A stretch of DNA of 64,000 nucleotides, taken from positions 2,108,001 through 2,172,000 of the forward strand of contig NZ_JASZYB010000001.1 in NCBI RefSeq assembly GCF_030317205.1, read 5' to 3'. This document shows positions 24,835 through 35,982 of this stretch, in pieces. Both the position numbers and the translations under genes were made by a program. Every line of letters starts with the position of its first letter. Position 1 is the first letter of the stretch. Below the pieces are notes generated by a model. That model had not been told where the DNA came from and made no database searches. It saw nothing but the letters and a program-made list of their open reading frames with translations. This stretch comes from Variovorax sp. J2L1-78. GTDB taxonomy: Bacteria > Pseudomonadota > Gammaproteobacteria > Burkholderiales > Burkholderiaceae_C.

Positions 24835-25907
24835 CACTTGGCCACGTACTTGATGCCGGTGATCGGGGCGATCACTTCGGTGTAGGTCGTCGCGCAGCGG
24901 TCGCCGCAGCGCTTGATCCAGCCCGGCAGCACTTCATCGGCCAGGTGCTTCCGCAGCGACGCGGTCACGCCGGCTTCGGGCTTGGCTTCGATCATCGGCT
25001 TCTTCATCAGCGTGTGCAGCTTGCAGCCATCCGCGCGGCCGACGTTGCAGGCGATGCCGTCGTTGGTGGCTTCGACGCCGAGCTTCCACTGGGCTTCCTG
25101 CACTTCGCTCATCGTCTTCTCGAACTGGCCGCGCACGGCCGGGTCGAGCTTGTTCCACCAGGCCAGGTTCACGAAGTAACCCGAGGTCGACCACGACAGC
25201 GGCAGCGTGTACAGGTGGGTCGTGACTTCCGGCCACTTCACGCCGTTGCCCGAGCCGGCGCCGGTGATGCCGCAGTCGACCGTGCCGCGCTCCAGCGCGG
25301 TATAGACCTCGCCGAAGGCCAGCGACACCGGCTGGCCGCCGAGCGACTTGATCAGGTCCGACGCGGACGGGCCGTTGGTGCGCACCTTCAGCCCCTTGAG
25401 GTCGGCCAGGCTTGCCACCGGCTTGCGGCAGAACAGCATCTGGCCCGAGAACGGGTAGGTCGCGACCAGCTTGATGCCCAGGCGCTCCAGGTCCTTGTTG
25501 GCGACCGGCACCATGGCGTCGGCCACCTTGCGGGCCTGGGCGATGTCGGCGTTCATGCCCGCGAGGTCGACGCCGTCGAGCATGGGCACGTCGCCCGACA
25601 CGGTGGTCAACGGCGCGGCGGCGATGTCGACCTGGCCGGAGCGCACCAGGCGCAGCACTTCGGGGCCGTTCACGTTGCGTTCGGGCCAGGACGACAGCGT
25701 GACCTCGACGCGGCCGTTGGTGGCCTTGGCGATGCCGTCGCGCAGCAGCGGCTGGTCGACCTTGGTGTACTGCGGCAGGTTGGGCGCGACCTGCGTAATG
25801 GCCTGCACGGCGATCTTGGGACCGGCCGGCACTTGCGCGACGGCGGTTCCGGCGAGCAGCATGGCCGCCACGGCGACGGATGCGAGGGAAGACAACGAAG
25901 GCTTCAT
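24834..25907 (-). CDS. dctP: TRAP transporter substrate-binding protein DctP
   Basis: A 357-residue periplasmic binding protein. The Sec signal peptide (MKPSLSSLASVAVAAMLLAG) ends at about residue 24 (AVA). The DctP family is recognised from LRVRTNGPSASDLIKSLGG-like sequence (KVRTNGPSA near residue 180) and the arginine there, which usually contacts a substrate carboxylate. PVSLAFGEVYTALERGTVDC is another typical string. A strong ribosome site (CCAGGAG) precedes the ATG. It belongs to the DctP subgroup taking carboxylates, but the ligand is unknown. Confidence 0.9.
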   Translation of the reverse strand: MKPSLSSLASVAVAAMLLAGTAVAQVPAGPKIAVQAITQVAPNLPQYTKVDQPLLRDGIAKATNGRVEVTLSSWPERNVNGPEVLRLVRSGQVDIAAAPLTTVSGDVPMLDGVDLAGMNADIAQARKVADAMVPVANKDLERLGIKLVATYPFSGQMLFCRKPVASLADLKGLKVRTNGPSASDLIKSLGGQPVSLAFGEVYTALERGTVDCGITGAGSGNGVKWPEVTTHLYTLPLSWSTSGYFVNLAWWNKLDPAVRGQFEKTMSEVQEAQWKLGVEATNDGIACNVGRADGCKLHTLMKKPMIEAKPEAGVTASLRKHLADEVLPGWIKRCGDRCATTYTEVIAPITGIKYVAK

Positions 25908-25940
25908 CGAGAACTCCTGGAGAAGGTGGAAAAACAGCGA

Positions 25941-26750
25941 CTAGAAACTGGCGATGCGGTGGTTGAGCCAATCCGTCACCAGCATGCAACCCGGCGCATG
26001 GGTGATGCAGAACGACGGCTTGGCCGCCATCACGACGGACTGCGGCGTGACACCGCAGGCCCAGAACACGGGCAGCTCGTCGTCCATCACCGCGACCGGC
26101 TCGCCGAAGTCCGGCGCACCCAAGTCGGCGATGCCGATGAGGTCGGGCCGCCCGATGTGCACCGGCGCGCCGTGCACCTGCGGGAAGCGCGAGGTGACCT
26201 GCACGGCGCGGATGGCGTCGGCCGCCTTCATCGGGCGCATGGACACCACCAGCGGGCCCTGGAAGATGCCGGCGGGCACGGTCGGCAGGTTGGTGCGGTA
26301 CATCGCCACGTTGCGACCCTCGGCCACGTGCCGCAGCGGCACGCCGGCTTCGAGCAGCGCCTCTTCGAACGAGAAGGAGCAGCCGATGACGAAGCTCACC
26401 AGGTCGTCGCGCCAGAGCGTGCCGATGTCCTCCACCTCGTCGACCAGCACGCCGTCGCGCCAGACGCGGTAGAGCGGCAGGTCGCTGCGGATGTCGATGT
26501 CGTCGCCGAGCGTCGGCAAGGCCGGGTCGCCCGGCTCCGACACCGCCAGCAACGGGCAGGGCTTGGGGTTGCGCTGGCAGAAGCGCAGGAAGTCGTCGGC
26601 CTGCGCCTTCGGCAGGATCGCGAGGTTGCCCTGCACGTGGCCCGGTGCCATGCCGGCCGTGTGACCACCGTAGCGCCCGCTGCGCATCAGCAGCCGCGCA
26701 TCGCGGCCGGTGGGCGCCAGGGCGGCGAGGGAGGAGGTCGAGGCGCTCAT
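25941..26750 (-). CDS. DUF1445/YcsI family protein (putative hydro-lyase, D-glutamate cyclase-like)
   Basis: A 269-residue protein of the DUF1445 (YcsI) family, often annotated as putative hydro-lyase. Typical strings are [54 protein letters not shown] and [15 protein letters not shown]. Mammalian D-glutamate cyclase contains a related domain, so a cyclisation or dehydration reaction is possible, but the activity here is unproven. The ATG at 26750 overlaps the upstream cupin stop by four bases. It lies directly before dctP in the TRAP cluster, which suggests that it modifies the imported compound. Confidence 0.85.
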   Translation of the reverse strand: MSASTSSLAALAPTGRDARLLMRSGRYGGHTAGMAPGHVQGNLAILPKAQADDFLRFCQRNPKPCPLLAVSEPGDPALPTLGDDIDIRSDLPLYRVWRDGVLVDEVEDIGTLWRDDLVSFVIGCSFSFEEALLEAGVPLRHVAEGRNVAMYRTNLPTVPAGIFQGPLVVSMRPMKAADAIRAVQVTSRFPQVHGAPVHIGRPDLIGIADLGAPDFGEPVAVMDDELPVFWACGVTPQSVVMAAKPSFCITHAPGCMLVTDWLNHRIASF

Positions 26751-27127
26751 TCGTAGTACTGGATCTCGAACATCACGCAGCCGGTGCGCGAGACGAAGGG
26801 GCCGTGCACGGCGCCCGGCGGGCGGCAGGCGAAGGTGTAGGGGCCGAAGGCTTCGCCGCCCTCGCCTTCGGCGTCGCAGCCGACCACCAGCTCGCCTTCG
26901 ACGATGAAGACCTCTTCGTGGAAGTCGTGGACCACCGGCCGGTCGATCAGCGCGCCGGCCGACCAGCGGGCCAGCCGCGTGCGCGAGCCGGTGCCGGCCG
27001 CGGTGTCGAGGTTGTCGGCCAGGATGATCTCGTCGATGCGGCCGGCCGAGCAGGCCACGGGCGACCAGTCGGTGGACGCGTCGGCAGGACGGATCGCGAA
27101 GAACTCGCGATGTCTTTTGGCGGTCAT
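26747..27127 (-). CDS. Cupin domain protein
   Basis: A 126-residue single-domain cupin. Cupin motif 1 is visible as [19 protein letters not shown], with His, His and Glu as likely metal ligands, and motif 2 as [13 protein letters not shown]. Such small cupins bind a metal and may be isomerases, dioxygenases or binding proteins. The start at 27127 ([12 protein letters not shown]) was chosen over an ATG at 27139; neither has a clear ribosome site. The stop overlaps the DUF1445 gene by four bases. It is the first structural gene after the LysR regulator. Confidence 0.8.
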   Translation of the reverse strand: MTAKRHREFFAIRPADASTDWSPVACSAGRIDEIILADNLDTAAGTGSRTRLARWSAGALIDRPVVHDFHEEVFIVEGELVVGCDAEGEGGEAFGPYTFACRPPGAVHGPFVSRTGCVMFEIQYYE

Positions 27128-27266
27128 GGATCTGTGCATGGCGCGCAGTGTTGTCGCGCGCCCTCACAGGGTCAAACGGGAAATTCTTTCGGCGACCGAT
27201 AGCGTTTCGTGATGCACAGCCCTGGCGCACCCGGCCGCCCCAGCATCGGGCGTGCTGTGGGCCGGA

Positions 27267-28184
27267 TCAGGGCGCGAGCACGTCGTCGCGGCAGGTCGCG
27301 ATGAACTGCTCGCAAGCGGCCTGCGCCATGGTGATGAGCGCTTCGGCCAGGGGCGACGCGGGTTCCAGCCGCATGCTGGCCACCAGCGGCAGCGCGATCG
27401 GCACGGGGTCGACGTCGAGCACCACCAGCTTGCCCTGGCGCAGGTCCTGCTGGATCACCGCCAGCGGCAGCAGCGCCGTGCCGAAGCCGGTGCGCGCCAG
27501 GTCGATCATGGCGCCGAGCGACGAGAAGTAGCTCACCCGCAGGTTGGCGCAGCCGCCGGCGTTCTGCGCGATGTTGCGGTACACGCTCGACTCGCGGTTG
27601 AAGGAGATGATGGGCTGCTCCGCGATGTCGGCGAAGGACAGCAGGCTGCGCGACGGGAACTTGAGCGCCAGCGACGGGCTGGTGGCCCAGCGCATCGCGA
27701 GGTTGGCGATGCGGCGGTTGTCGATGAAGCCGGGCGTGATCTCCTCTGACAGGATCGCGCAGTCGAGGGTGCCCCGCAGCAGATCGTCGCGCAGGCGCGG
27801 CGTGATGTCCGAGACCAGTTCCAGCGTGGCGTTGGGGTACTTCTCGGCGAAACGCGAGAAAAGGTCGGGCAGCCAGGTGTGGGCCACCGTTTCGATCACG
27901 CCGATGCGCAGCATGCCGGAGAAGGCGTCGGTCTGGCCCATCGCGGCGACCATGCGCGCCTGCAGTTCGAGCATGCGCTCGGCGTAGGGCAGCAGTTCGG
28001 TGCCATGGTAGGTGAGCAGCACGCCGCGGTGTTCGCGGTCGAACAGGCGCACGCCGAACTGTTCTTCCAGCGTCGCGATGCGGCTGGAGATGCCGGCCTG
28101 GGTGGTGTGCATCTTTTCGGCGGCCGCCTTGAAGCTGCCGAGCTTGGCAACCCAGACGAAGGCCTCGAGAAAACGCACGTTCAT
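27267..28184 (-). CDS. LysR-family transcriptional regulator
   Basis: A 305-residue LysR regulator. The N-terminal helix-turn-helix contains LGSFKAAAEKMHTTQAGISS (residues 15-34) and the linker LEEQFGVRLFDREHRGVLLT. The effector domain begins near residue 90 with MLRIGVIETVAHTWLPDLFS. It is encoded on the same strand as, and 139 bases upstream of, the cupin-DUF1445-TRAP-DUF2848-amidase genes, so it probably controls them although it is not divergent. The inducer is unknown. Confidence 0.88.
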   Translation of the reverse strand: MNVRFLEAFVWVAKLGSFKAAAEKMHTTQAGISSRIATLEEQFGVRLFDREHRGVLLTYHGTELLPYAERMLELQARMVAAMGQTDAFSGMLRIGVIETVAHTWLPDLFSRFAEKYPNATLELVSDITPRLRDDLLRGTLDCAILSEEITPGFIDNRRIANLAMRWATSPSLALKFPSRSLLSFADIAEQPIISFNRESSVYRNIAQNAGGCANLRVSYFSSLGAMIDLARTGFGTALLPLAVIQQDLRQGKLVVLDVDPVPIALPLVASMRLEPASPLAEALITMAQAACEQFIATCRDDVLAP

Positions 28185-28225
28185 GTGCGGAGTCTACGGG
28201 CAGTGCCGGCCCCGCCGGCCGCGAC

Positions 28226-28563
28226 TCACTCGCCGCGCGTGGCGGGGCGGGCCCGAACGTCGGTCACTTCGCCGACGTCGCCCAGGGCGACCGGGCTGCG
28301 CGCCGATTCACCTCGTGCACGGGCGCTGACCACGTCGGCCGCGGTCGGCTCGGCGGGCTGCTGCGCCGCGCGGAAGCGGTCGAAGCCGCTGCGCGGGTCG
28401 AAGCGCATGACCCATGGCGTGACCGGCCGGCCGGTGAGACGCGCCCAGCCGTAGCGCAGGCCCCAGACGGCCGCCAGCAGCAGCACGGCGACGGCCAGGC
28501 TGGCCGCGAAGACCAGCCCCAGGCAGAAGAGGATGAAGCGGAGGATGAAATTCATCATCGGCA

Positions 28564-28564
<1 letters not shown>
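28226..28564 (-). CDS. Small membrane protein coupled to clpB, unknown function
   Basis: A 112-residue protein that I do not recognise. It begins MPMMNFILRFILFCLGLVFA and has one long hydrophobic region (residues 4-36), possibly a helical hairpin. A polar, Arg/Ala-rich C-terminal half follows (WARLTGRPVTPWVMRFDPRS). Its ATG overlaps the clpB stop by one base (TAATG), so it is likely translated after clpB and shares its heat-shock promoter. The N-terminus probably anchors it in the inner membrane. Alternative starts are the ATGs at 28558 and 28555. A role in protein quality control is only suggested by position. Confidence 0.7.
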
Positions 28565-31185
<2,621 letters not shown>

Positions 31186-31205
31186 GGTGTGATTTCCTTG
31201 CCTTC

Positions 31206-31234
31206 AAAATAGGAGCGTTCGCGCACCGTTCAAG
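31206..31234 (-). promoter_or_regulatory. Sigma-32-like heat-shock promoter of clpB
   Basis: Read on the minus strand, CTTGAA (31229-31234) is followed after 13 bases by CTCCTATTTT (31206-31215), close to the sigma-32 consensus CTTGAA-N11-14-CCCCAT. The ribosome site AAGGA (31195-31199) lies just below, so the untranslated leader would be very short, about 14 bases. Confidence 0.5.
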
Positions 31235-31313
31235 AGCACGGACAAAATCAGGCACGGCTATTGCACCGCCGCATGCCTATCTCACTGCTCATTTCACTGG
31301 ATTGGAGTCGATC

Positions 31314-32309
31314 ATGGTTTTTTCAACGCAGCGTGTTCAACCGGTACGCCGGACGCTGGCGCTCGGCCTTGTTGTAGCGGCCCTGGGCATCTCTGGCCTT
31401 GCGCAAGCGCAAGGCAGCACGCCGATCCGGCTGCTGGTGGGTTTCCCGGCCGGTGCCGGCAGCGACGCCATTGCACGCGCCCTCGGCGAAAAGCTCAAGG
31501 ACGAGCTGGGCGCCCCGGTGGTGGTCGAGAACCGCGCCGGGGCCGGCGGCCAGATCGCGGCCCAGGCGTTGAAGGCCGCGCCGGCCGACGGCCACACGCT
31601 GTTCCTGACGCACGACCACAGCATCTCCATCCTGCCGCAGGTGGTCAAGAACCCCGGCTTCAACCCGGCGACCGACTTCGTGCCGGTGGCGGGCTTCGCC
31701 ACCTTCGCCAATGTGCTGGCCGTCTCCGGCGGCACGCCCGCCAAGACCATGGACGAGTACGTGAAGTGGGTACAGACCAAGCGCGGTGGCAAGGAAACCA
31801 TCGGCGTGCCGGCCCCCGGCTCCATCCCCGAATTCCTGGTCAAGCTGATCGGCGAGAAGTACAAGCTCGACCTGCAGGCCGCCCCCTACCGCGGAAGCGC
31901 CCCGATGACGGCCGACATGCTGGGCAACCAGATCACGGCCGGCATCGCCTCGGTGCCCGACTTCATCGAGAACCACAAGGCCGGCAAGGTGCACATCGTG
32001 GCCGTCATCGGCGCCAAGCGTCAGCCGCTGCTGCCGCAGGTCCCGACCTTCACCGAACTGGGCTTCGCGAACCTGGACGACTACCCCTACTACGGCCTGT
32101 TCGCGCCGGTGGGCACGCCCCAACCGATGATCGACAAGTTCGGCACGGCGCTGCAAAAGGTGCTGGCCATGCCCGACGTGAAGAAGAAGCTGACCGACAT
32201 GGGCCTGAACGTCGCGTACGAATCGCAAGGCCAGTTCGCAGGCCGCGTGCGCACCTACACCAGCGCCTGGGAGAAGATCATCCAGGCCAGCGGCTTCAAA
32301 CCCCAGTAG
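31314..32309 (+). CDS. Tripartite tricarboxylate transporter substrate-binding protein (Bug/TctC)
   Basis: A 331-residue Bug-family periplasmic protein. It has a signal peptide (MVFSTQRVQPVRRTLALGLV, cleavage after AQA near residue 32), and the mature region opens with IRLLVGFPAGAGSDAIARAL, the family's ligand-binding loop. GGAG at 31304-31307 supports the ATG at 31314 rather than a TTG at 31302. No TctA or TctB membrane genes are nearby, as is usual for the many orphan Bug proteins of Comamonadaceae and Bordetella. The ligand, probably a carboxylate, is unknown. Its 3' end converges with moaE, 5 bases apart. Confidence 0.9.
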   Translation: MVFSTQRVQPVRRTLALGLVVAALGISGLAQAQGSTPIRLLVGFPAGAGSDAIARALGEKLKDELGAPVVVENRAGAGGQIAAQALKAAPADGHTLFLTHDHSISILPQVVKNPGFNPATDFVPVAGFATFANVLAVSGGTPAKTMDEYVKWVQTKRGGKETIGVPAPGSIPEFLVKLIGEKYKLDLQAAPYRGSAPMTADMLGNQITAGIASVPDFIENHKAGKVHIVAVIGAKRQPLLPQVPTFTELGFANLDDYPYYGLFAPVGTPQPMIDKFGTALQKVLAMPDVKKKLTDMGLNVAYESQGQFAGRVRTYTSAWEKIIQASGFKPQ

Positions 32310-32314
32310 ACGCT

Positions 32315-32791
32315 TCAGGCGTTCGGGGCATCGATGCCCCAGCGCGCCAGGGCCGCGTCGTCCGCGACGCGTGCATCGACCCAACGGGCGCCTTCGGGCG
32401 TCCGTTCCTTTTTCCAGAACGGCGCCTGCGTCTTGAGGTAGTCCATCAGGAACTCGCACGCCTGGAAGCTCTGGCCGCGGTGTGCCGAGACCACGGCGAC
32501 CATCATGATCTGGTCGAGCGGCTGCAGCAGGCCCACGCGGTGCACCACGCGTGCGCCGAGGATGTCGAAGCGGCGATGCGCCTCGTCGATCATGGCCTCG
32601 ATGGCCTTCTCGGTCATGCCGGGGTAGTGCTCCAGCTCCATCGAGGCGACGGTGCTGCCGTCGTTGCGGTCTCTGACCGTTCCGACAAAGCTGCAGACCG
32701 CGCCCACGCGTTTGTCGTCGGCATGCAACGCGGCGACCTCCTGTCCCAGATCGAAATCAGCTGTCTGGATCGAAACGCGTGCATCGCTCAT
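32315..32791 (-). CDS. moaE: Molybdopterin synthase catalytic subunit MoaE
   Basis: A 158-residue MoaE, the large subunit of molybdopterin synthase. It transfers sulfur from the MoaD C-terminus to cyclic pyranopterin monophosphate. Family features include CSFVGTVRDRNDGSTVASME, LELEHYPGMTEKAIEAMI-like sequence (residues 52-70), HRVGLLQPLDQIMMVAV and the catalytic lysines in YLKTQAPFWKKERTP. The ATG at 32791 gives the usual length. moaD lies about 1.1 kb upstream on the same strand, separated by a DapA-like gene on the other strand, so moaE may depend on its own promoter or on read-through. Confidence 0.93.
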   Translation of the reverse strand: MSDARVSIQTADFDLGQEVAALHADDKRVGAVCSFVGTVRDRNDGSTVASMELEHYPGMTEKAIEAMIDEAHRRFDILGARVVHRVGLLQPLDQIMMVAVVSAHRGQSFQACEFLMDYLKTQAPFWKKERTPEGARWVDARVADDAALARWGIDAPNA

Positions 32792-32930
32792 GCCGGGATT
32801 GTGGCACCGCGTTAGACTTCGGCAATGCCTTGCCACGCCACGCTCTTCGCAGTGCTTTCGCGCTTCGAAAGCAGCCGCGCGCGCCAAAGCAGCAAAGCCA
32901 AAAAACCAAAGCTCGTCTGACCGGAGCTGT

Positions 32931-32959
32931 GGTTCCGTCGTCGGATGAGCGACGGAACC
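32931..32959. repeat. Perfect 10-bp inverted repeat GGTTCCGTCG / CGACGGAACC
   Basis: Arms at 32931-32940 and 32950-32959 with a 9-base loop lie in the 253-base gap between moaE and the DapA-like gene. A smaller hairpin, GCTTTCG/CGAAAGC, lies at 32854-32872. There is no T-run, so an operator or an mRNA structure is as likely as a terminator. No gene was seen in the gap. Confidence 0.55.
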
Positions 32960-33044
32960 TGCAAAGGCTTTGGCCCCTATTTGGGTTGCGCGCGCATCGA
33001 ACGACGGTTCTTTTCCATCGGTCGATTCCTCGAAGGAAGCTCGC

Positions 33045-33941
33045 GTGCCGCAATCGTCCAACCCCTCCGCCCATCCCGATTTCTCGGGCCTCTGGATTCC
33101 TCTTGTCACGCCGTTTCGCAGCGGCGCCGTCGACCATGCCGCGCTGTCGGCGCTGACACGCCGGCTTGCCGATGACGGCGTGGCCGGCTTCGTGGTCTGC
33201 GCCTCGACGGGCGAGGCCGCCGCACTCGATGACGCGGAACAGTTGGCCGCGCTCGACACGGTGCAAGCTGCCGCCGCTGGGCGGCCGATCATCATGGGCC
33301 TGTCGGGGTACCACCTGGGCAAGACGACGGCCTGGGTACGGCGGCTCGCCGAACGGCCGCTCGCGGGGCTGCAGGTGCCCGCGCCCCACTACATCCGGCC
33401 ATCGCAAGCCGGCCTGCTCGAATGGTTCCGTGCCATTGCCGACGCCAGCGCCGTGCCGGTGCTGGTCTATGACATTCCCTACCGCACCGGCACGACCATT
33501 GCGCGCGAAACACTGCTGACTCTCGCCGAGCACCCGCGCATCCGCGCTATCAAGGACTGCGGCGGCGACATGGCCAAGACGCGCGCCGTGATTGCGGACG
33601 GCAGGCTTCAGGTGCTGTCCGGCGAAGACCACCAGATCTTCAGCACGGTGGCCGAAGGAGGCGTGGGCGCCATTGCCGCGAGCGGCCACGTACAGACGCG
33701 GCGCTTTGTGCAGGTGCTGCGGCTGCTGGCCGACAACCGGCTTGCGGAGGCGCGCGCCGAATGGCAACCGCTGCAGCCGTTGATCGAGATGCTGTTTGCC
33801 GAACCGAACCCGGCGCCGCTCAAAGCGCTGCTGGCGTACGATGGATCGATGAGCGATGCGTTGCGTTCGCCGATGACCCGCGCATCCGATGCGTTGCGCG
33901 ACCGGCTGGTCGAACTGAACGCCCGGCTCAGCCGCCCGTAA
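33045..33941 (+). CDS. Dihydrodipicolinate synthase family (DapA-like) lyase
   Basis: A 298-residue TIM-barrel enzyme of the class I aldolase type. The Schiff-base Lys170 (RIRAIKDCGGD), Tyr146 (YDIPYRTGT) and the carboxylate-binding ASTGEAAAL are present. It could be a true dihydrodipicolinate synthase or a related keto-acid aldolase/dehydratase; its isolation from lysine genes favours the latter or a paralogue. The GTG start at 33045 is supported by AAGGAAG upstream. It lies on the opposite strand between moaD and moaE, and its last 14 bases overlap moaD. The arrangement looks like an insertion into the molybdopterin operon. Confidence 0.85.
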   Translation: MPQSSNPSAHPDFSGLWIPLVTPFRSGAVDHAALSALTRRLADDGVAGFVVCASTGEAAALDDAEQLAALDTVQAAAAGRPIIMGLSGYHLGKTTAWVRRLAERPLAGLQVPAPHYIRPSQAGLLEWFRAIADASAVPVLVYDIPYRTGTTIARETLLTLAEHPRIRAIKDCGGDMAKTRAVIADGRLQVLSGEDHQIFSTVAEGGVGAIAASGHVQTRRFVQVLRLLADNRLAEARAEWQPLQPLIEMLFAEPNPAPLKALLAYDGSMSDALRSPMTRASDALRDRLVELNARLSRP

Positions 33942-34176
33942 CGGGCGGAAAGAAGGCGACTTCGGCGCCGTCGCGCAGCGGCGCCGATTCGGGCCGCATG
34001 ACCTGGTCGAGCGCCATGCGCACCGCCTTGCCGCGCGCCAGCGCAGCGGCATGCGGGCCGCCGCGGGCGATGAGTTCGTCGCGCAGGTCGGCCAGGGTGG
34101 CAGCCCGTGTTTCGACGGACTCGCCGCTGCCCAGGGCTTCGCGCACGGAGGCGAAGTAACGGATGTCGATCTTCAT
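33928..34176 (-). CDS. moaD: Molybdopterin synthase sulfur carrier subunit MoaD
   Basis: An 82-residue ubiquitin-fold sulfur carrier ending in the required Gly-Gly (VAFFPPVTGG). Its C-terminal glycine is thiocarboxylated and donates sulfur within MoaE. It begins MKIDIRYFASVREALGSGES. A GTG one codon before the ATG is an alternative start. It follows moeA after 4 bases and belongs to the same unit. The 3' end overlaps the opposing DapA-like gene by 14 bases. Confidence 0.92.
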   Translation of the reverse strand: MKIDIRYFASVREALGSGESVETRAATLADLRDELIARGGPHAAALARGKAVRMALDQVMRPESAPLRDGAEVAFFPPVTGG

Positions 34177-34180
34177 CACA

Positions 34181-35428
34181 TCAAGCCAGCAGGGAGGCGA
34201 AGGGAATGAACTGCACGGTATCGCCGTTCTTGAAGGACTGCCCTGCCGGGGTGTCGATCACGCCGTCGCCCCAGACGGCCGAGGTGAGCACGCCGGAACT
34301 CTGGTTGGGGAACAGATCGAGCCCGCCCGCGGCGTTGCGGCGCGCACGCAGGAACTCGCGGCGGCGATCGGCGCGCGGCCAGTCGAAGTCGGCGCGCATG
34401 GCGACCGGTTCCGGCGCCACCCGCGTCGCGCCCTGCAGCGTGAGCAGGAAGGGGCGCACCAGGAGCAGGAAGGTGAGAAAGCTCGACACCGGATTGCCCG
34501 GCAGCCCGGTCACGTGCGCGTTGCCGATGCGGCCGTAGGCAAAGGGTTTGCCGGGCTTCATCGACAGCGACCACAGCTGGAGTTCGCCCAGCGCCTCGAC
34601 GGCCGCCTTGATGTGGTCTTCCTCGCCGACCGACACGCCGCCGGTGGTGACGATCAGGTCGTTGTGCTCGGCCGCGCTACGCAGTGCGTCGATGGTGGCG
34701 TCGCGCCGGTCGGGCACGATGCCCAGGTCGCTCACGTCGCAGCCCAGGCGCGTGAGCAAGGCGCGCATGAAGAAGCGGTTGGAGTTGTAGATGGCGCCGG
34801 GCTTCATGGCCTCGGGCGTGACCTCGCCGGGCATGACCAGCTCGTCGCCGGTCGACAGCAGCACCACGCGCGGCCGGCGCGCGACCTGCAGGCGGTCGAA
34901 GCCGACGCTGGCGGCCAGCCCCAGCGCCGCAGGCGTCAGACGCTCGCCGCGCGCCAGCACGACATCGCCGGCGGCCACGTCCTCGCCGGCACGGCGGATC
35001 CACTGGCCGGCGGCCGGCACGGTGTCGATGCGCACGCGGCCGAGCGAGCCTTCTTCGGGCAGCGCGCCGGTGTCTTCCTGCATGACCACCGCGTCGGCGC
35101 CTTCGGGAATCTGCGCGCCGGTGAAGATGCGCGCCGCGGTGCCGGCCGCCAGCGGCGTGCCGACGCTGCCCGCGGGAATGCGCTGCGCGACCGTGAGCAC
35201 CGCCCCGGCCGTGGCGCAATCGGCCGCCCGCACGGCGTAGCCGTCCATCGAGCTGTTGTCGCGCGGCGGCACCGTGAGCCCGGACACCACGTCCTGCGCC
35301 AGCACCCGTCCGTCGGCCTCGAAGGTCGACACGCTTTCGGTGTCCAGCCGCGGCGTCGCCTTGGCCAGCAGGCTCGCCAGGGCCTCGTCCAGCGGCATCA
35401 ACGGGGGGCGTTCAGAGGGTCGGGACAT
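34181..35428 (-). CDS. moeA: Molybdopterin molybdenumtransferase MoeA
   Basis: A 415-residue MoeA, which inserts molybdate into adenylated molybdopterin. Family features include VPPRDNSSMDGYAVRAADCA near residues 53-72, ARIFTGAQIPEGADAVVMQE, the MoCF-binding core LIVTTGGVSVGEEDHIK, and PGNPVSSFLTF. The start at 35428 (MSRPSERPPLMPLDEALASL) overlaps the 3' end of mobB by 17 bases. Longer frames upstream lie over mobB and lack similarity. moaD follows after 4 bases. Confidence 0.93.
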   Translation of the reverse strand: MSRPSERPPLMPLDEALASLLAKATPRLDTESVSTFEADGRVLAQDVVSGLTVPPRDNSSMDGYAVRAADCATAGAVLTVAQRIPAGSVGTPLAAGTAARIFTGAQIPEGADAVVMQEDTGALPEEGSLGRVRIDTVPAAGQWIRRAGEDVAAGDVVLARGERLTPAALGLAASVGFDRLQVARRPRVVLLSTGDELVMPGEVTPEAMKPGAIYNSNRFFMRALLTRLGCDVSDLGIVPDRRDATIDALRSAAEHNDLIVTTGGVSVGEEDHIKAAVEALGELQLWSLSMKPGKPFAYGRIGNAHVTGLPGNPVSSFLTFLLLVRPFLLTLQGATRVAPEPVAMRADFDWPRADRRREFLRARRNAAGGLDLFPNQSSGVLTSAVWGDGVIDTPAGQSFKNGDTVQFIPFASLLA

Positions 35429-35966
35429 GGTCGTCGGCTCGGTAGACGAATCGATGGGCATTGTCGAGCAGCCATTGCCCGAGCGCATCGACATCATTGA
35501 TATCGAACACCGGGATCAGGGTCGGCCGCGGCAGGTCGTTCGGGGTGTCGGTGGCCAGCGCGACGATGAAGGGGTCGTCGCCGTACTGCGCGGGACGGGG
35601 CGGCTCGCCGGGCGCCGGCTCGCGCCAGATCTCGACCTTGTGCAGGTCGCTGTGCTTGAAGCCTTCGACCAGCACCCAGTCGACGCCGTCGTAGAGCTCG
35701 GCAATCAGGTGGTGCACCGACAGCTGGGTCGGCTGCTCGAACTCGCGCATCAGCGCCAGCCGCTTGTCGGACGCCACGACCACCTCGAAGGCACCGGCCT
35801 CCCGGTGGCGGTAGGTGTCCTTGCCGGGATGGTCGATGTCGAACTTGTGGTGCGCGTGCTTGACCACCGACACGCGCTGGCCCTGCAGGCGGAGCACGGG
35901 GATCAATCGTTCGACCAGCGTGGTCTTGCCTGCGCCGGAGTAGCCGGCAAAGCCGATGACGTTCAT
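35412..35966 (-). CDS. mobB: Molybdopterin-guanine dinucleotide biosynthesis adaptor MobB
   Basis: A 184-residue P-loop GTPase-like protein that assists formation of the guanine dinucleotide form of the molybdenum cofactor. Walker A is GYSGAGKTT (residues 8-16). SVVKHAHHKFDIDHPGKDTY and DWVLVEGFKHSDLHKVEIWR are typical MobB strings. Its 3' end overlaps moeA by 17 bases. thrC ends 16 bases upstream, so amino acid and molybdenum genes may be co-transcribed. Confidence 0.92.
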   Translation of the reverse strand: MNVIGFAGYSGAGKTTLVERLIPVLRLQGQRVSVVKHAHHKFDIDHPGKDTYRHREAGAFEVVVASDKRLALMREFEQPTQLSVHHLIAELYDGVDWVLVEGFKHSDLHKVEIWREPAPGEPPRPAQYGDDPFIVALATDTPNDLPRPTLIPVFDINDVDALGQWLLDNAHRFVYRADDHVPTL

Positions 35967-35982
35967 GCGGTGGTCGGCGCGG

